The notes: generated by a model not told the origin, from the letters alone. A stretch of DNA of 55,523 bases from Hellea sp042093735 (GCA_042093735.1 JBELEM010000012.1:1-55523); one strand, 5' to 3'. Shown: positions 16,727-25,484, numbered from the stretch's first letter. Numbers and translations: made by a program.

Positions 16727-17641
16727 CTAGTTTTGTTTGAGGCTTAAGCCCATCTGGTAAACATCCCTTTTCGTCCAGCCACTCGCCTCCGAAATTTCAT
16801 TACTAGCATTTTTAAGACCAAGCTCAGGCACCTGGATTTTTAAAGCGTACAAGACATCGTCTTTCTTCCACATCTGTTCAGTTTTTGGAGGACCTGCGAG
16901 TAGAACGATTTCTCCCTTAGGCTGAGTATTATTAACATTATTAATTACATCTGAAAATGTACCATAAATTCCATCTTCATATTTTTTTGTTAATTCTCTG
17001 ACCAGTGCAACATCGCGATCCCCTAGCTCATCGCGCATATCCTCGAGACATGACAACACTCTTGGGCCAGTTTCAAAAAAAATAAGAGTCGCGTCAATTA
17101 ATTTAAAACTCTTTAAAATTATTTTTCTAGCAGCAGATTTGGGTGGTAAAAAACCGGCAAACATAAACCGGTCCGATGGCAATCCAGATTTCACTAAACC
17201 AGCCAAAACAGCCGAGGCCCCTGGTAACGGAAACACATCAATATTATCCTTAAGTGCCGCACGTGTTAGTTTAAATCCAGGGTCAGATATTAGCGGGGTA
17301 CCTGCATCAGATATTAAAACTACAGATTTACCAGATCGCAGCTGTTCCAAAACAAAAGGCAATCGTTTTTCTGCATTATGCTCATGGTAAGATAATAGTG
17401 AGCTATTTATATCATATACAATAAGGATTTTCTTACTAATTCTAGTATCTTCTGCCAATATTAAATCAGCCGACCTAAGAGCATCTAGAGCTCGAAGTGT
17501 TATATCTCGAATATTTCCAATTGGTGTTGCAACAATATAAAGCCCTGGCTGCAAAGCAACAGAGTTTTCTTCTTTATCTGTTTCCCCTTGCTTATAAGGC
17601 GCTACGCTTTTAGTGTTATTTTGAGTCAATCTTATGCCCAT
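16727..17641 (-). CDS. rsmI: 16S rRNA 2'-O-methyltransferase RsmI
   Basis: SAM-dependent enzyme that 2'-O-methylates C1402 of 16S rRNA, 304 residues. Family blocks in order: GLYIVATPIGNIRDITLRAL, LILAEDTRISKKIL, LISDAGTPLISDPG, PLPGASAVLAGLVKSGLPS, RFMFAGFLPPKSAARK and LIFFETGPRV. The N-terminal 33 residues before GLYIVATPIGN are longer than usual. The start at 17641 lies inside the region used by the divergent LpoA-like gene and has no visible ribosome binding site, so a downstream TTG start (about codon 30) cannot be excluded. Confidence 0.94.
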   Translation of the reverse strand: MGIRLTQNNTKSVAPYKQGETDKEENSVALQPGLYIVATPIGNIRDITLRALDALRSADLILAEDTRISKKILIVYDINSSLLSYHEHNAEKRLPFVLEQLRSGKSVVLISDAGTPLISDPGFKLTRAALKDNIDVFPLPGASAVLAGLVKSGLPSDRFMFAGFLPPKSAARKIILKSFKLIDATLIFFETGPRVLSCLEDMRDELGDRDVALVRELTKKYEDGIYGTFSDVINNVNNTQPKGEIVLLAGPPKTEQMWKKDDVLYALKIQVPELGLKNASNEISEASGWTKRDVYQMGLSLKQN

Positions 17642-17660
17642 CTATTTTATGGAAGCTACT

Positions 17661-19007
17661 ATGGCGAAATTTAAAGGCTTTGGCCATCCAGTAATTCTAT
17701 TACTCTGTTTATTCCTTTTAACTATTTCTGGGTGCACAACCGTTCCCACTCCACAAAATGAAAATGTGGAGCAAGAAGAATATTTAGACATTCGTCCAGA
17801 AGGCCCCACTGAAGGTGAAACCTTAGGAGATCGATTACCACAACCAGCTGAGACTGATACAAAGAAATTTACAGACAAATTAAACCAAACCGAGTCACCC
17901 CAAGAGGTATCGGAGGACCCAATTGTCACCCCATCATATAATGATAAAAGAAGAGTATCTTTACTTCTTCCCTTTTCATCGAAATCGTCTCGGTTAAGGG
18001 AAGAGGCAACTTCTATGTTAAAAGCAGCAGAATTAGCTATTTTTGATCTAAATAAAGATGACATCTTGTTATCAGTGCATGACACTTTTGGTACTGTGCA
18101 GGGAGCTGAGAAGGCCACTAAATCAGCAATTGATATGGGCGCTAATCTCATTATTGGGCCGATCCTAGCAAGCTCAGTAAAAATTAGTTCCGTACAAGCG
18201 AAGCAATACAACATCCCCATTATTGCTTTTTCATCCGACGTAAAAGTAGCATCAAAAGGTATATATTTACTATCGTTCCCGCCTGAGTCAGAAATCAATC
18301 GACTTGTAAAATATAGTGCTTCCAAAAGACTAAAGCGTTATGCTTATTTAGGCCCAGAGAGCAGATATGGCTTAAGAATACAGAAAGAGTTTATTGACGC
18401 AGTTACCAATAATGGGGGGGAGGTAACAGGATTAGAAACATATTCGGGCGATGATATTTCAGCAATGCAAGAACCGGCAAAAAAACTCGCAGACTTTTAT
18501 GTTAAAGGCGTAAAAAGAATAAGAAGAAATAATGGAAGGGGCCTAATGTCATATGATGCAATACTCCTTCCAGAGGGAGGTACATCCTTGTTGTCTCTAG
18601 CCCCACTACTCCCCTATTTTGATGTAGACCCAACTAAAGTTCAGTTTCTAGGAACTAGTCTCTGGAAAAATGAAGAAACAGTAAAAGAGCCTGCCTTAAA
18701 TGGGGGTATTTTTGCATCTGCGGACGATAAAAATAAAATAAAATTTCTTTCTGATTACGAAAAAATCTTTGCGGAAGAGCCTTCACGCCTTGCATCTCTA
18801 GCCTATGACGCTGTAACTATTAGTGATTTAGTAACTAAAAATACATCAAGTACACTTATTGAAAATATTGAAAGAATACAGGGCTTTTATGGTCTTGACG
18901 GATTAGTTAGATTTGGAAGTAACGGCATACCCGAACGAGGGCTAGCAATTTACAAAATTGAAAATGGGCGCTTTAAAGTTATCAGCCCCGCCCCGAAAAG
19001 TTTTTAA
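17661..19007 (+). CDS. LpoA/YraM-like penicillin-binding-protein activator lipoprotein
   Basis: A 448-residue exported lipoprotein. The signal peptide MAKFKGFGHPVILLLCLFLL ends in lipobox ISGC. An acidic, Pro-rich linker follows, then a periplasmic-binding-protein fold of the branched-chain amino-acid receptor type (RRVSLLLPFSSKSSRLREEA, ANLIIGPILASSVKISS, YAYLGPESRYGLRI). This is the arrangement of LpoA (YraM), the outer-membrane activator of peptidoglycan synthase PBP1a in other proteobacteria, though without its helical N-terminal domain. A longer frame begins at 17634, but GGAAG lies five bases before the ATG at 17661. The gene pairs divergently with rsmI (yraL). Confidence 0.85.
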   Translation: MAKFKGFGHPVILLLCLFLLTISGCTTVPTPQNENVEQEEYLDIRPEGPTEGETLGDRLPQPAETDTKKFTDKLNQTESPQEVSEDPIVTPSYNDKRRVSLLLPFSSKSSRLREEATSMLKAAELAIFDLNKDDILLSVHDTFGTVQGAEKATKSAIDMGANLIIGPILASSVKISSVQAKQYNIPIIAFSSDVKVASKGIYLLSFPPESEINRLVKYSASKRLKRYAYLGPESRYGLRIQKEFIDAVTNNGGEVTGLETYSGDDISAMQEPAKKLADFYVKGVKRIRRNNGRGLMSYDAILLPEGGTSLLSLAPLLPYFDVDPTKVQFLGTSLWKNEETVKEPALNGGIFASADDKNKIKFLSDYEKIFAEEPSRLASLAYDAVTISDLVTKNTSSTLIENIERIQGFYGLDGLVRFGSNGIPERGLAIYKIENGRFKVISPAPKSF

Positions 19008-19013
19008 CTCAAA

Positions 19014-20147
19014 CTAAATTAGAATTTCTCTTGTAATATGATCAAGTACATTTCGGCCTTTGCGGCTTGTGCTTAATACGTCTCCTTCTATTAGCAAAAA
19101 CCCATCACTAACTAAATTATTTATTTTTTGTTTAGGCAGTGCTTGCCCCGATAATTCCTCATACCTCTGAATAGAAATTCCATTGTCCACTCTTAGCCCC
19201 ATTATGATATATTCACTGGACCATTCCTGTGGCGATAATTTTTCTCGTATCTCTAATCCATGACCCATTAATTCTATATTTTGTATATAATCTTGAGGGC
19301 GTATTTTAGAAATCGTAGAGTATCTTGATTTATGGAGTGTAACTCGTCCATGAGCCCCAGGCCCTACACCAACATAATCCAACCCCTTCCAATAAGTTAA
19401 GTTGTGCCGGGACTGATGGCTTGGCTTAGCAAAATTGGAAACTTCATAATGTTCAAAACCAGCAGCAATTAAGTTTTTAACAATAGTATCGTAGAAATCT
19501 GCACTCTGGTCGGGCGTTACAGATTTTTTATTACCTCTAATCTCAGACTTATGAAATGCAGTGCCCTCTTCAATCGTTAGTTGGTAAGTTGAAATGTGAT
19601 CAACTCCAGATTTGATAGCTTCAGTTATATCATTATGTAACAATCTTTCATCTTGTCCTTTCCAGCCAAAAATTAAATCGATCGACACTGAAGGAAAAAT
19701 ATTTTTAGCCAACTCAATTGAGCTCTTTGCCTCTGCAGAATTATGATCCCGGCCTAAATTTTTTAATGCAATATCGTAGAAACTTTGTACCCCAAGAGAA
19801 AGTCTATTTACGCCTGACTTTGCATAACCTTCCCAACGCTCTTTGTTCATATCTGCCGGGTTGGCTTCGAGTGTGATTTCACAAGAAAGTTTTAAATTCC
19901 AAAGGGACTTTATTCTTGAGATAACTGAGTAGATATCCTCAGCAGACATCAAAGACGGCGTACCTCCTCCAAAATGAACAGAAGTTACTGATCGTGGGCC
20001 GGTCCATTCACGCCAAAAAGATAAATCTGTCAAAATAGCTGGTATTAAATTGGTTTCGTCTTTTTTCTTATAAACGTTAAAATCGCAATAAGGGCAAATT
20101 CTGGAACAAAAAGGCCAATGAACATATATTGCTAAACCTTCAGGCAC
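19014..20147 (-). CDS. hemW: Radical SAM heme chaperone HemW
   Basis: A 377-residue radical-SAM protein. The [4Fe-4S] ligands are C14, C18 and C21 in FCSRICPYCDFN. HFGGGTPSLM, LSLGVQSF and DLIFGW mark the SAM-binding barrel. HNLTYW near residue 250 is the HNxxYW motif that separates HemW, a heme-transfer chaperone, from HemN, which makes protoporphyrinogen. It abuts rdgB with no gap, and rdgB follows the MBL gene and rph on the same strand, the usual alphaproteobacterial order. It is convergent with the LpoA-like gene, 6 nt apart. Confidence 0.94.
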   Translation of the reverse strand: MPEGLAIYVHWPFCSRICPYCDFNVYKKKDETNLIPAILTDLSFWREWTGPRSVTSVHFGGGTPSLMSAEDIYSVISRIKSLWNLKLSCEITLEANPADMNKERWEGYAKSGVNRLSLGVQSFYDIALKNLGRDHNSAEAKSSIELAKNIFPSVSIDLIFGWKGQDERLLHNDITEAIKSGVDHISTYQLTIEEGTAFHKSEIRGNKKSVTPDQSADFYDTIVKNLIAAGFEHYEVSNFAKPSHQSRHNLTYWKGLDYVGVGPGAHGRVTLHKSRYSTISKIRPQDYIQNIELMGHGLEIREKLSPQEWSSEYIIMGLRVDNGISIQRYEELSGQALPKQKINNLVSDGFLLIEGDVLSTSRKGRNVLDHITREILI

Positions 20148-20747
20148 TTAAAAGTGATTCAATATTAGTTTTTCAAACGCTCTAGCCCTATGACTTTTAG
20201 CGTGTTTCTTAACAGGGTCCATCTCTCCAAATGTTTTTTTATGGCCTTCTGCCAAGAATATTGGATCATATCCAAAGCCCCTTTCTCCACGGGGTGGCCA
20301 AACAATTTCACCATAAACTTTGCCAAGATAGGTAAACTTTTCTCCAGATGGAAAGGCCAGACATAAGGCACAAACAAAATGAGCGCTTCTATCTTCTAAT
20401 TTAAGAAGATCATTAACGTGCCACATAGCCATAGAAAAATCGCGTCCACCACCCTCAGATCTCGGTTTTTCAGCCCAGCGAGCGGAATATATTCCGGGGT
20501 CACCATTTAATGAATCCACAACTAAACCACTGTCATCTGATAGAGAGGGCAGGCCTGAAGCTATAGCCGCAGCATTTGCCTTTAACTCTGCATTACCGGT
20601 AAATGTTAATTCTGTTTCTGCGGGTTCATCCAAAGAGAGTTCGGCGGCGCTTATGGTATTTACTCCATAGGGAATAAGTAGATCTCTTATTTCGCGAACT
20701 TTTCCTTCATTATGGGATGCCACAACTATTTTATTTATTATACTCAT
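20148..20747 (-). CDS. rdgB: XTP/dITP diphosphatase RdgB (HAM1 family)
   Basis: House-cleaning enzyme that hydrolyses non-canonical purine triphosphates (XTP, dITP), 199 residues. Family motifs are VVASHNEGKVREIRDLL at the N-terminus; SDDSGLVVDSLNGDPGIYSARWA with the catalytic acidic residues; RGFGYDPIF; and the C-terminal KKHAKSHRARAFEKL. The length is normal. It lies between the exported MBL gene and hemW on the same strand in an apparent rph-MBL-rdgB-hemW operon. Confidence 0.95.
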   Translation of the reverse strand: MSIINKIVVASHNEGKVREIRDLLIPYGVNTISAAELSLDEPAETELTFTGNAELKANAAAIASGLPSLSDDSGLVVDSLNGDPGIYSARWAEKPRSEGGGRDFSMAMWHVNDLLKLEDRSAHFVCALCLAFPSGEKFTYLGKVYGEIVWPPRGERGFGYDPIFLAEGHKKTFGEMDPVKKHAKSHRARAFEKLILNHF

Positions 20748-20777
20748 TAATTTTTCGATCTAATTACTAAAAGGTTC

Positions 20778-21740
20778 TTAATCAAGGCAGAAGCTATCAT
20801 TAGAATTTGCTATTTTATATCCACGTTCACTAATATCTTTATAGGCCGAGGAGAAAAAAAACCTAGCTGGGTTTGTATGATTTAAGTGAATAAAGTATAC
20901 CTTATTTTTTTCTGATTCAGGTAAATTATCAAAGACCTCCATAGTCTCTACTATCCTTGGGTGTGGAATTTCTGACATATCTCTTCCCGGTAACTCATTA
21001 TTATCAAAAAATGTTGCATCCAAAAAAGCAAGGTCAACGGCAGCTACTCGCTCCTGAAGGCTATGTCCGTATTCACTTTTCCACTCTGCCCAGCTATCAA
21101 TATCAGGCAAAAATAGTACTGACTTTTTAGGAGACTTTACTTCAAATGCCACGGTTTCGGAAAACTCATCTCTATGAGGAACTTGATAAGGTTTGACTTT
21201 TATGCCTCCTGCAAGTTCAACCAATGTTTGATCGGCTAAGGGGGATATTTCAATATTTTTGTAATCAACTAATTGAGACCATGGACCGTTGTTTCGCAAG
21301 AACTTTTCCATCCGAGGCATTGCAAAAACATTCAAACTCTTAGTAGCTGCTGATTCATGGCCCAGAAACATCAATCCCGCGTAGTGACCTATGTGAGCAT
21401 GGGTTATAAAAATACCTGATATGCCTAAGGGATAACCATTTAACGGTGTTGATATTTTATCAAGGCTAAAAAGTTGCTCTTTAATATCTGGCGTGGCTTC
21501 GAATAAATATCTATCCTTAGTCTTCCTATTTATTATAGCAGCCGAGGTTGCGGTATTTCTATGTAATACGTTTCTCCAAGCAGGGTCATCATTAACCCCA
21601 ATTTGAGGTGACCCCGCATCTTGTGAGGCTCCTAATATAACAAATTCAACATTACATGGGCTATTTAAGCTTTGAGCGCTACTAGTACCCAATAAAATTA
21701 CAAGCAAGAAACTCAAAATTATATAAGAAATCCTGCGCAA
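20778..21740 (-). CDS. Exported MBL-fold protein, PqqB-like
   Basis: A 320-residue protein with a signal peptide (MRRISYIILSFLLVILLGTS, likely cut after AQS). The mature part is a metallo-beta-lactamase fold related to PqqB: VEFVILGASQDAGSPQIG near the start, FITHAHIGHYAGL at 112-122, and FLPDIDSW further on. In the metal motif HxHxDH the Asp is Gly (His114, His116, Gly118, His119). That is also found in PqqB-like periplasmic relatives but may alter metal binding. The start codon is TTG and follows the rph stop codon directly, so translation is probably coupled. No other pqq gene is visible. Function unknown. Confidence 0.82.
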   Translation of the reverse strand: MRRISYIILSFLLVILLGTSSAQSLNSPCNVEFVILGASQDAGSPQIGVNDDPAWRNVLHRNTATSAAIINRKTKDRYLFEATPDIKEQLFSLDKISTPLNGYPLGISGIFITHAHIGHYAGLMFLGHESAATKSLNVFAMPRMEKFLRNNGPWSQLVDYKNIEISPLADQTLVELAGGIKVKPYQVPHRDEFSETVAFEVKSPKKSVLFLPDIDSWAEWKSEYGHSLQERVAAVDLAFLDATFFDNNELPGRDMSEIPHPRIVETMEVFDNLPESEKNKVYFIHLNHTNPARFFFSSAYKDISERGYKIANSNDSFCLD

Positions 21741-22454
21741 TTATTTGATTGCCTTGTCTTGATACTCGCAAATAGTTTTGATGCCTGAAGATGCGAGGCG
21801 TGTAAGTTCTTTCATTTCATCTTGCGAAAAAGGCGTGTCCTCAGCGCTAACTTGCACCTCAATGATATCGCCATTGGCCGTTAAAACAAAATTAGCATCT
21901 GCTTGAGCAGCGCTATCCTCTAAGTACTCAAGGTCCAGCCTACATTCACCGTCAACAATTCCGCAGCTCACTGCTGCCATTCTGTCCGTAACAGGGTTTT
22001 CTTCAATTAAACCTTTTTCTACTAAACTCTCACAAGCTTTGTATAAAGCAACCCATGCGCCCGATATTGAAGCCGTTCTCGTACCTCCATCAGCTTGCAT
22101 AACATCGCAATCTATTATAATTTGTCTTTCGCCTAGTTTTTTTAAATTAACAACTGCACGTAATGACCTGCCTATTAGACGTTGTATTTCAACAGTACGT
22201 CCACCCTGTTTTCCTCTTGCTGCTTCACGTGAATTACGAGAGTGAGTAGAACGTGGTAGCATCCCATATTCGGCTGTCACCCACCCCTTGCCTTTACCCC
22301 GCATCCATCGAGGTACATTTTCATCGACAGAAGCTGTGCAAATTACGTGAGTGTTTCCAAACTTAACCAAACAAGAGCCTTCTGCATATAAAGACACCCC
22401 AGGCTCAAATGTAACCAAACGTAAACTTTCTCGTAATCTATTTTTAGGGCGCAT
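21741..22454 (-). CDS. rph: Ribonuclease PH
   Basis: Phosphate-dependent 3' exoribonuclease that trims tRNA 3' ends, 237 residues, normal length. The N-terminal MRPKNRLRESLRLVTFEPGV is typical, followed by the RNase PH core with EGSCLVKFGNTHVICTASV, AEYGMLPRSTHSRNSREA (phosphate and RNA site), QRLIGRSLRAVV and DCDVMQADGGTRTASISGAW with catalytic acidic residues. It is the first gene of the minus-strand block rph-MBL-rdgB-hemW and is divergent from grpE. Confidence 0.96.
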   Translation of the reverse strand: MRPKNRLRESLRLVTFEPGVSLYAEGSCLVKFGNTHVICTASVDENVPRWMRGKGKGWVTAEYGMLPRSTHSRNSREAARGKQGGRTVEIQRLIGRSLRAVVNLKKLGERQIIIDCDVMQADGGTRTASISGAWVALYKACESLVEKGLIEENPVTDRMAAVSCGIVDGECRLDLEYLEDSAAQADANFVLTANGDIIEVQVSAEDTPFSQDEMKELTRLASSGIKTICEYQDKAIK

Positions 22455-22570
22455 TAACTTTCCTTTTTTTACCGTTCTTTAATTAAACTAAGGCCACACA
22501 TATGGCCAGACAATTTAAAGAAACATAATATAAATATTAAATTTCTTTTAAAGGGTAAACGTCATAATAA

Positions 22571-22591
22571 GATACTTATTAAATAAGTATC
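22571..22591. promoter_or_regulatory. 21-bp perfect palindrome between rph and grpE
   Basis: GATACTTATT and AATAAGTATC are exact inverted copies around a single A. It lies 117 bases before rph and 101 before grpE, in a 237-nt divergent gap, so it could be an operator for either gene. No CIRCE element (HrcA site) is present in this gap. Confidence 0.45.
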
Positions 22592-22632
22592 GATGTGTTA
22601 TAAAATATCTTTAGTTTATATTAATTAAGGCA

Positions 22633-22661
22633 CTTGACATTTTCATACGGCGAACCGATCT
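22633..22661 (+). promoter_or_regulatory. Sigma-32-type heat-shock promoter of grpE
   Basis: CTTGACA at 22633-22639 and CCGATCT at 22655-22661, 15 nt apart, match the heat-shock pattern CTTGAAA / CCCCATnT reasonably well and lie 31 bases before the grpE ATG. It is weaker than the dnaK promoter in this window. Confidence 0.55.
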
Positions 22662-22691
22662 GACATTCAACGGGTAGAAGAAAGTACAAAA

Positions 22692-23342
22692 ATGAAAAAT
22701 AAAAATAAAGATATCGATATGAAAGATATAGAGCTTGATAAAGACGGGCTACCCTCTGATGAAGACCTAGACAGACTTCAAAGGGCTATTGACATGGAAA
22801 TAGAAGGCGTTTCACACAAATCACCAGAATCAGAGTCTATTGATACTGAACAAAATGAAGATAAAATTAGAATAGATAGCTTAGAGTCTGAGCTCTCAAG
22901 CCTTAAGGATAAGGCCCTTCGAGCAATGGCGGATGCTGATAATGTAAAAAAACGAGCTGAAAGGGAAATAAGCGCTGCAAAAACTTTTGGTATCGAGCGC
23001 TTTGCAGTAGATATGCTATCTGTACATGATAATTTATCTCGTGCATTGCTTACTCTTGATGGTAAGGCCCGAGATGATATGGGGGCAAACGCAAAAAATC
23101 TACTTGATGGCATTGAACTCACCGAAAAAGATTTAATATTAACACTCTCAAGACACGGAGTTAAGCCTGTACCAGGTGTAGGGAGTAAGTTTGATCCGAA
23201 TGTGCATCAAGCGGTAGCTCAAATTCCATCAGACGAAGAAAAGGGTAATATTGCAACTGTTATGCAAACCGGCTTCACGCTAGGTGACAGAACCCTTCGA
23301 GCAGCTATGGTAGCCGTCAGTACAGGGCCAAGTAAAAAATAA
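22692..23342 (+). CDS. grpE: Nucleotide exchange factor GrpE
   Basis: Co-chaperone that releases ADP from DnaK, 216 residues. The N-terminal 60 residues are acidic and probably disordered. A long coiled coil follows (about 62-110, with LRAMADADNVKKRAEREI). The C-terminal beta domain has GVKPVPGVGSKFDPNVHQAV, VMQTGFTLGDRTLRAAMVAVS. A sigma-32-like promoter lies just upstream. Alphaproteobacteria often have hrcA directly before grpE; it is missing here, and rph lies in its place on the opposite strand. Confidence 0.95.
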   Translation: MKNKNKDIDMKDIELDKDGLPSDEDLDRLQRAIDMEIEGVSHKSPESESIDTEQNEDKIRIDSLESELSSLKDKALRAMADADNVKKRAEREISAAKTFGIERFAVDMLSVHDNLSRALLTLDGKARDDMGANAKNLLDGIELTEKDLILTLSRHGVKPVPGVGSKFDPNVHQAVAQIPSDEEKGNIATVMQTGFTLGDRTLRAAMVAVSTGPSKK

Positions 23343-23401
23343 AACATGAATTAATTAATTCGAAACATATAAATTGAAATTTATTAACTTAAACATTGCC
23401 C

Positions 23402-24238
23402 ATGCCAGAACTACCTGAAGTCGAAACTGTAAAGCGCGGGCTTGAACCAGTAATGCAAGGGTATAAGTTTGAACGGGTCACACTTAATCGATTAAATTTA
23501 AGATTCCCGTTTGATAAAAATTTTATAAATAGAGTCCAAGGAAAAACATTAACTTCACTGATTAGGAGGGGTAAATTTCTAAAGGCAACTCTTTCTTCAA
23601 ATGATGTTCTACATATGCACCTTGGTATGAGTGGAAGGTTTTCCATAGATAATGGTCTAACAGCAGTATATAATTTAAATAATTCGACTAACCCAAAGCA
23701 TGATCATGTTATATTCGAAATGAGTAATGGTGTTATAGTAACCTATAATGATCCACGTAGGTTCGGCTTTATGGAATTAATAGCGCCGGGTGAACCTTCA
23801 AGATTAGATAAAATGGGTCCGGAACCATTGGACAACATGTTTAACGGGCCTTACTTATTTAATAAACTATCTAGTAAAAAGAGTACCATTAAATCTGCTT
23901 TATTAGATCAAAGCATCATAAGTGGGTTAGGTAATATTTATGTCTGTGAAGCTATTTTTAAAGCAAAGATTTCTCCAAAACGGCAGGCAGGGAGCCTAAA
24001 TATTAAGGAAACGGAAATACTAGTGAATGAAATAAAAAATGTCATAAAAAAAGCAATTAAGGCTGGTGGATCCTCTTTAAAAGACTTTGCAAGTGTTGAC
24101 GGAAACTTAGGCTACTTTCAATACAGCTTTGAGGTTTATGGGCAAGAAAAAATGCCCTGTAAAGTATGTGGAACCCCAATAGAAAGAATTAAGCAGAGCG
24201 GAAGAAGTAGTTTTTATTGCAAAGCCTGCCAAAAATAA
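23402..24238 (+). CDS. mutM: Formamidopyrimidine-DNA glycosylase
   Basis: Base-excision repair enzyme that removes 8-oxoguanine and formamidopyrimidines and nicks the abasic site, 278 residues. The mature N-terminus PELPEVETV provides the catalytic Pro2 and Glu3. This fixes the start at the ATG at 23402 rather than the TTG-initiated frame at 23396. RRGKFL holds the conserved Lys, LGMSGRF and GNIYVCEALF-like (GLGNIYVCEAIF) blocks follow. The C-terminal zinc finger has four Cys (CKVCG and CKACQK). It is followed by the enoyl-CoA hydratase gene on the same strand. Confidence 0.96.
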   Translation: MPELPEVETVKRGLEPVMQGYKFERVTLNRLNLRFPFDKNFINRVQGKTLTSLIRRGKFLKATLSSNDVLHMHLGMSGRFSIDNGLTAVYNLNNSTNPKHDHVIFEMSNGVIVTYNDPRRFGFMELIAPGEPSRLDKMGPEPLDNMFNGPYLFNKLSSKKSTIKSALLDQSIISGLGNIYVCEAIFKAKISPKRQAGSLNIKETEILVNEIKNVIKKAIKAGGSSLKDFASVDGNLGYFQYSFEVYGQEKMPCKVCGTPIERIKQSGRSSFYCKACQK

Positions 24239-24307
24239 TTTTTATTTAGTGTCTGCTTGAAAGAAATAAATTGTACGTGTAAAAACAAAAAAAATATGGA
24301 GCTCCTT

Positions 24308-25081
24308 ATGGGCTATGACATGATAGAAATTACAAAAGAAGGCGCTGTAGCAACTATAAAGCTAGATAGGCCCAAAGCGCTAAATGCACTCTGCTCTCAG
24401 ATGATGGCCGAAATGGCAGACGCACTTTCAAAGATAAGTATGGATGATAAAATTGCCTGTGTTGTATTATGCGGGTCCGAAAAGGCTTTTGCTGCGGGTG
24501 CAGATATAAAAGAAATGGCAGATCTAGAATATTTAAATATTTACAAAAGTGATATATTCTCAAATCACGAAGCAATTGCTCGATTCAGAAAGCCAATTAT
24601 TGCAGCAGTGTCAGGCTATGCATTAGGCGGGGGATGCGAAATTGCCATGATGTGTGATTTCATAATAGCTGCGGATAATGCAAAATTTGGTCAACCCGAA
24701 ATTAATCTTGGAGTGATGCCAGGAATAGGTGGAACACAAAGACTTATACGAGCTGTTGGAAAATCAAAGGCAATGGATATGTGTCTCACAGGAAGAATGA
24801 TGGATGCTACAGAAGCCCTATCATCCAATTTAGTTTCACGCGTAGTGCCCTTAGACAAACTTATGGAGGAAGCTCATGCTGCCGCATTAAAAATAGCAGC
24901 TCAAAGTCAACCCATCTCTATGATGACAAAAGAGACAATCAACGCTTCATTTGAGCTATCATTGAGTCAAGGGATCCGCTTAGAGCGGCAAGTCTTCCAA
25001 TCTATGTTTACCACAGAAGACCAAAAAGAAGGTATGGCAGCTTTCACAGAAAAGCGAAAACCACACTTCAAGAATAAATAA
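24308..25081 (+). CDS. Enoyl-CoA hydratase
   Basis: Crotonase-family enzyme that hydrates trans-2-enoyl-CoA in fatty-acid breakdown, 257 residues. The oxyanion-hole blocks are FAAGADIKEMADL and VSGYALGGGCEIAMMCD. The catalytic Glu pair is in GQPEINLGVMPGIGGTQRL. The frame is open back to a TTG at 24257, but GGAG lies six bases before the ATG at 24308, and this gives the usual family length. It lies between mutM and rpsT, a common alphaproteobacterial arrangement. Confidence 0.94.
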   Translation: MGYDMIEITKEGAVATIKLDRPKALNALCSQMMAEMADALSKISMDDKIACVVLCGSEKAFAAGADIKEMADLEYLNIYKSDIFSNHEAIARFRKPIIAAVSGYALGGGCEIAMMCDFIIAADNAKFGQPEINLGVMPGIGGTQRLIRAVGKSKAMDMCLTGRMMDATEALSSNLVSRVVPLDKLMEEAHAAALKIAAQSQPISMMTKETINASFELSLSQGIRLERQVFQSMFTTEDQKEGMAAFTEKRKPHFKNK

Positions 25082-25120
25082 CTATAACCCGCGATTAACT
25101 TTAAAGAATGAATATCGCTG

Positions 25121-25149
25121 TTGACGTGTTAAATTTGCGCGTATATAGG
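25121..25149 (+). promoter_or_regulatory. Sigma-70-type promoter of rpsT
   Basis: TTGACG at 25121-25126 and TATAGG at 25144-25149 with a 17-nt spacer, about 45 bases before the rpsT ATG. The 12-base context GCTGTTGACGTG is repeated exactly in the dnaA promoter region. Confidence 0.65.
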
Positions 25150-25193
25150 CGGCTTCAGAAATAAGAATTGCAAATAAACAAACCGAGGAATGT

Positions 25194-25457
25194 ATGGCTA
25201 ATACAGCATCCGCTAAAAAAGCAGTCCGGTCACAAGGACGGAAAACAGACGTAAACAGAAATCGTCGTACAATGGTCAAAACCAATTTGCGTGGCGTAGA
25301 AGATGCAATTACAAAAGGAGATAAAGCTGCAGCACAGATAGCACTTAAGTCTGCTGAACCAGCTATGATGAGAGCTGTAACAAAAGGCGTATTTCATAAA
25401 AACACTGCTTCAAGAAAAATATCACGCTTATCTAAGCGGGTCAAATCTATGAATTAA
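25194..25457 (+). CDS. rpsT: 30S ribosomal protein S20
   Basis: Small basic ribosomal protein binding the 16S rRNA 5' domain, 87 residues, normal length. The N-terminal MANTASAKKAVRSQGRKTDV and the NRNRRTMVKT and HKNTASRKISRLSKRVK stretches are typical of S20. GAGGAA lies before the ATG. It has its own promoter upstream and a strong terminator downstream, so it is a single-gene transcript ahead of dnaA. Confidence 0.97.
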   Translation: MANTASAKKAVRSQGRKTDVNRNRRTMVKTNLRGVEDAITKGDKAAAQIALKSAEPAMMRAVTKGVFHKNTASRKISRLSKRVKSMN

Positions 25458-25484
25458 TCTATATTAGATATATATACTTAATCT

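Noticed and set aside
17642..18325. Minus-strand open frame of 227 codons opposite the LpoA-like gene
   Set aside because: The plus-strand frame has a signal peptide, lipobox and recognisable domain. The antisense translation has no recognisable motif.
23348..23361. 14-bp palindrome GAATTAATTAATTC after grpE
   Set aside because: Pure AT-rich symmetry of low complexity, no T-tract and no nearby promoter that needs an operator.
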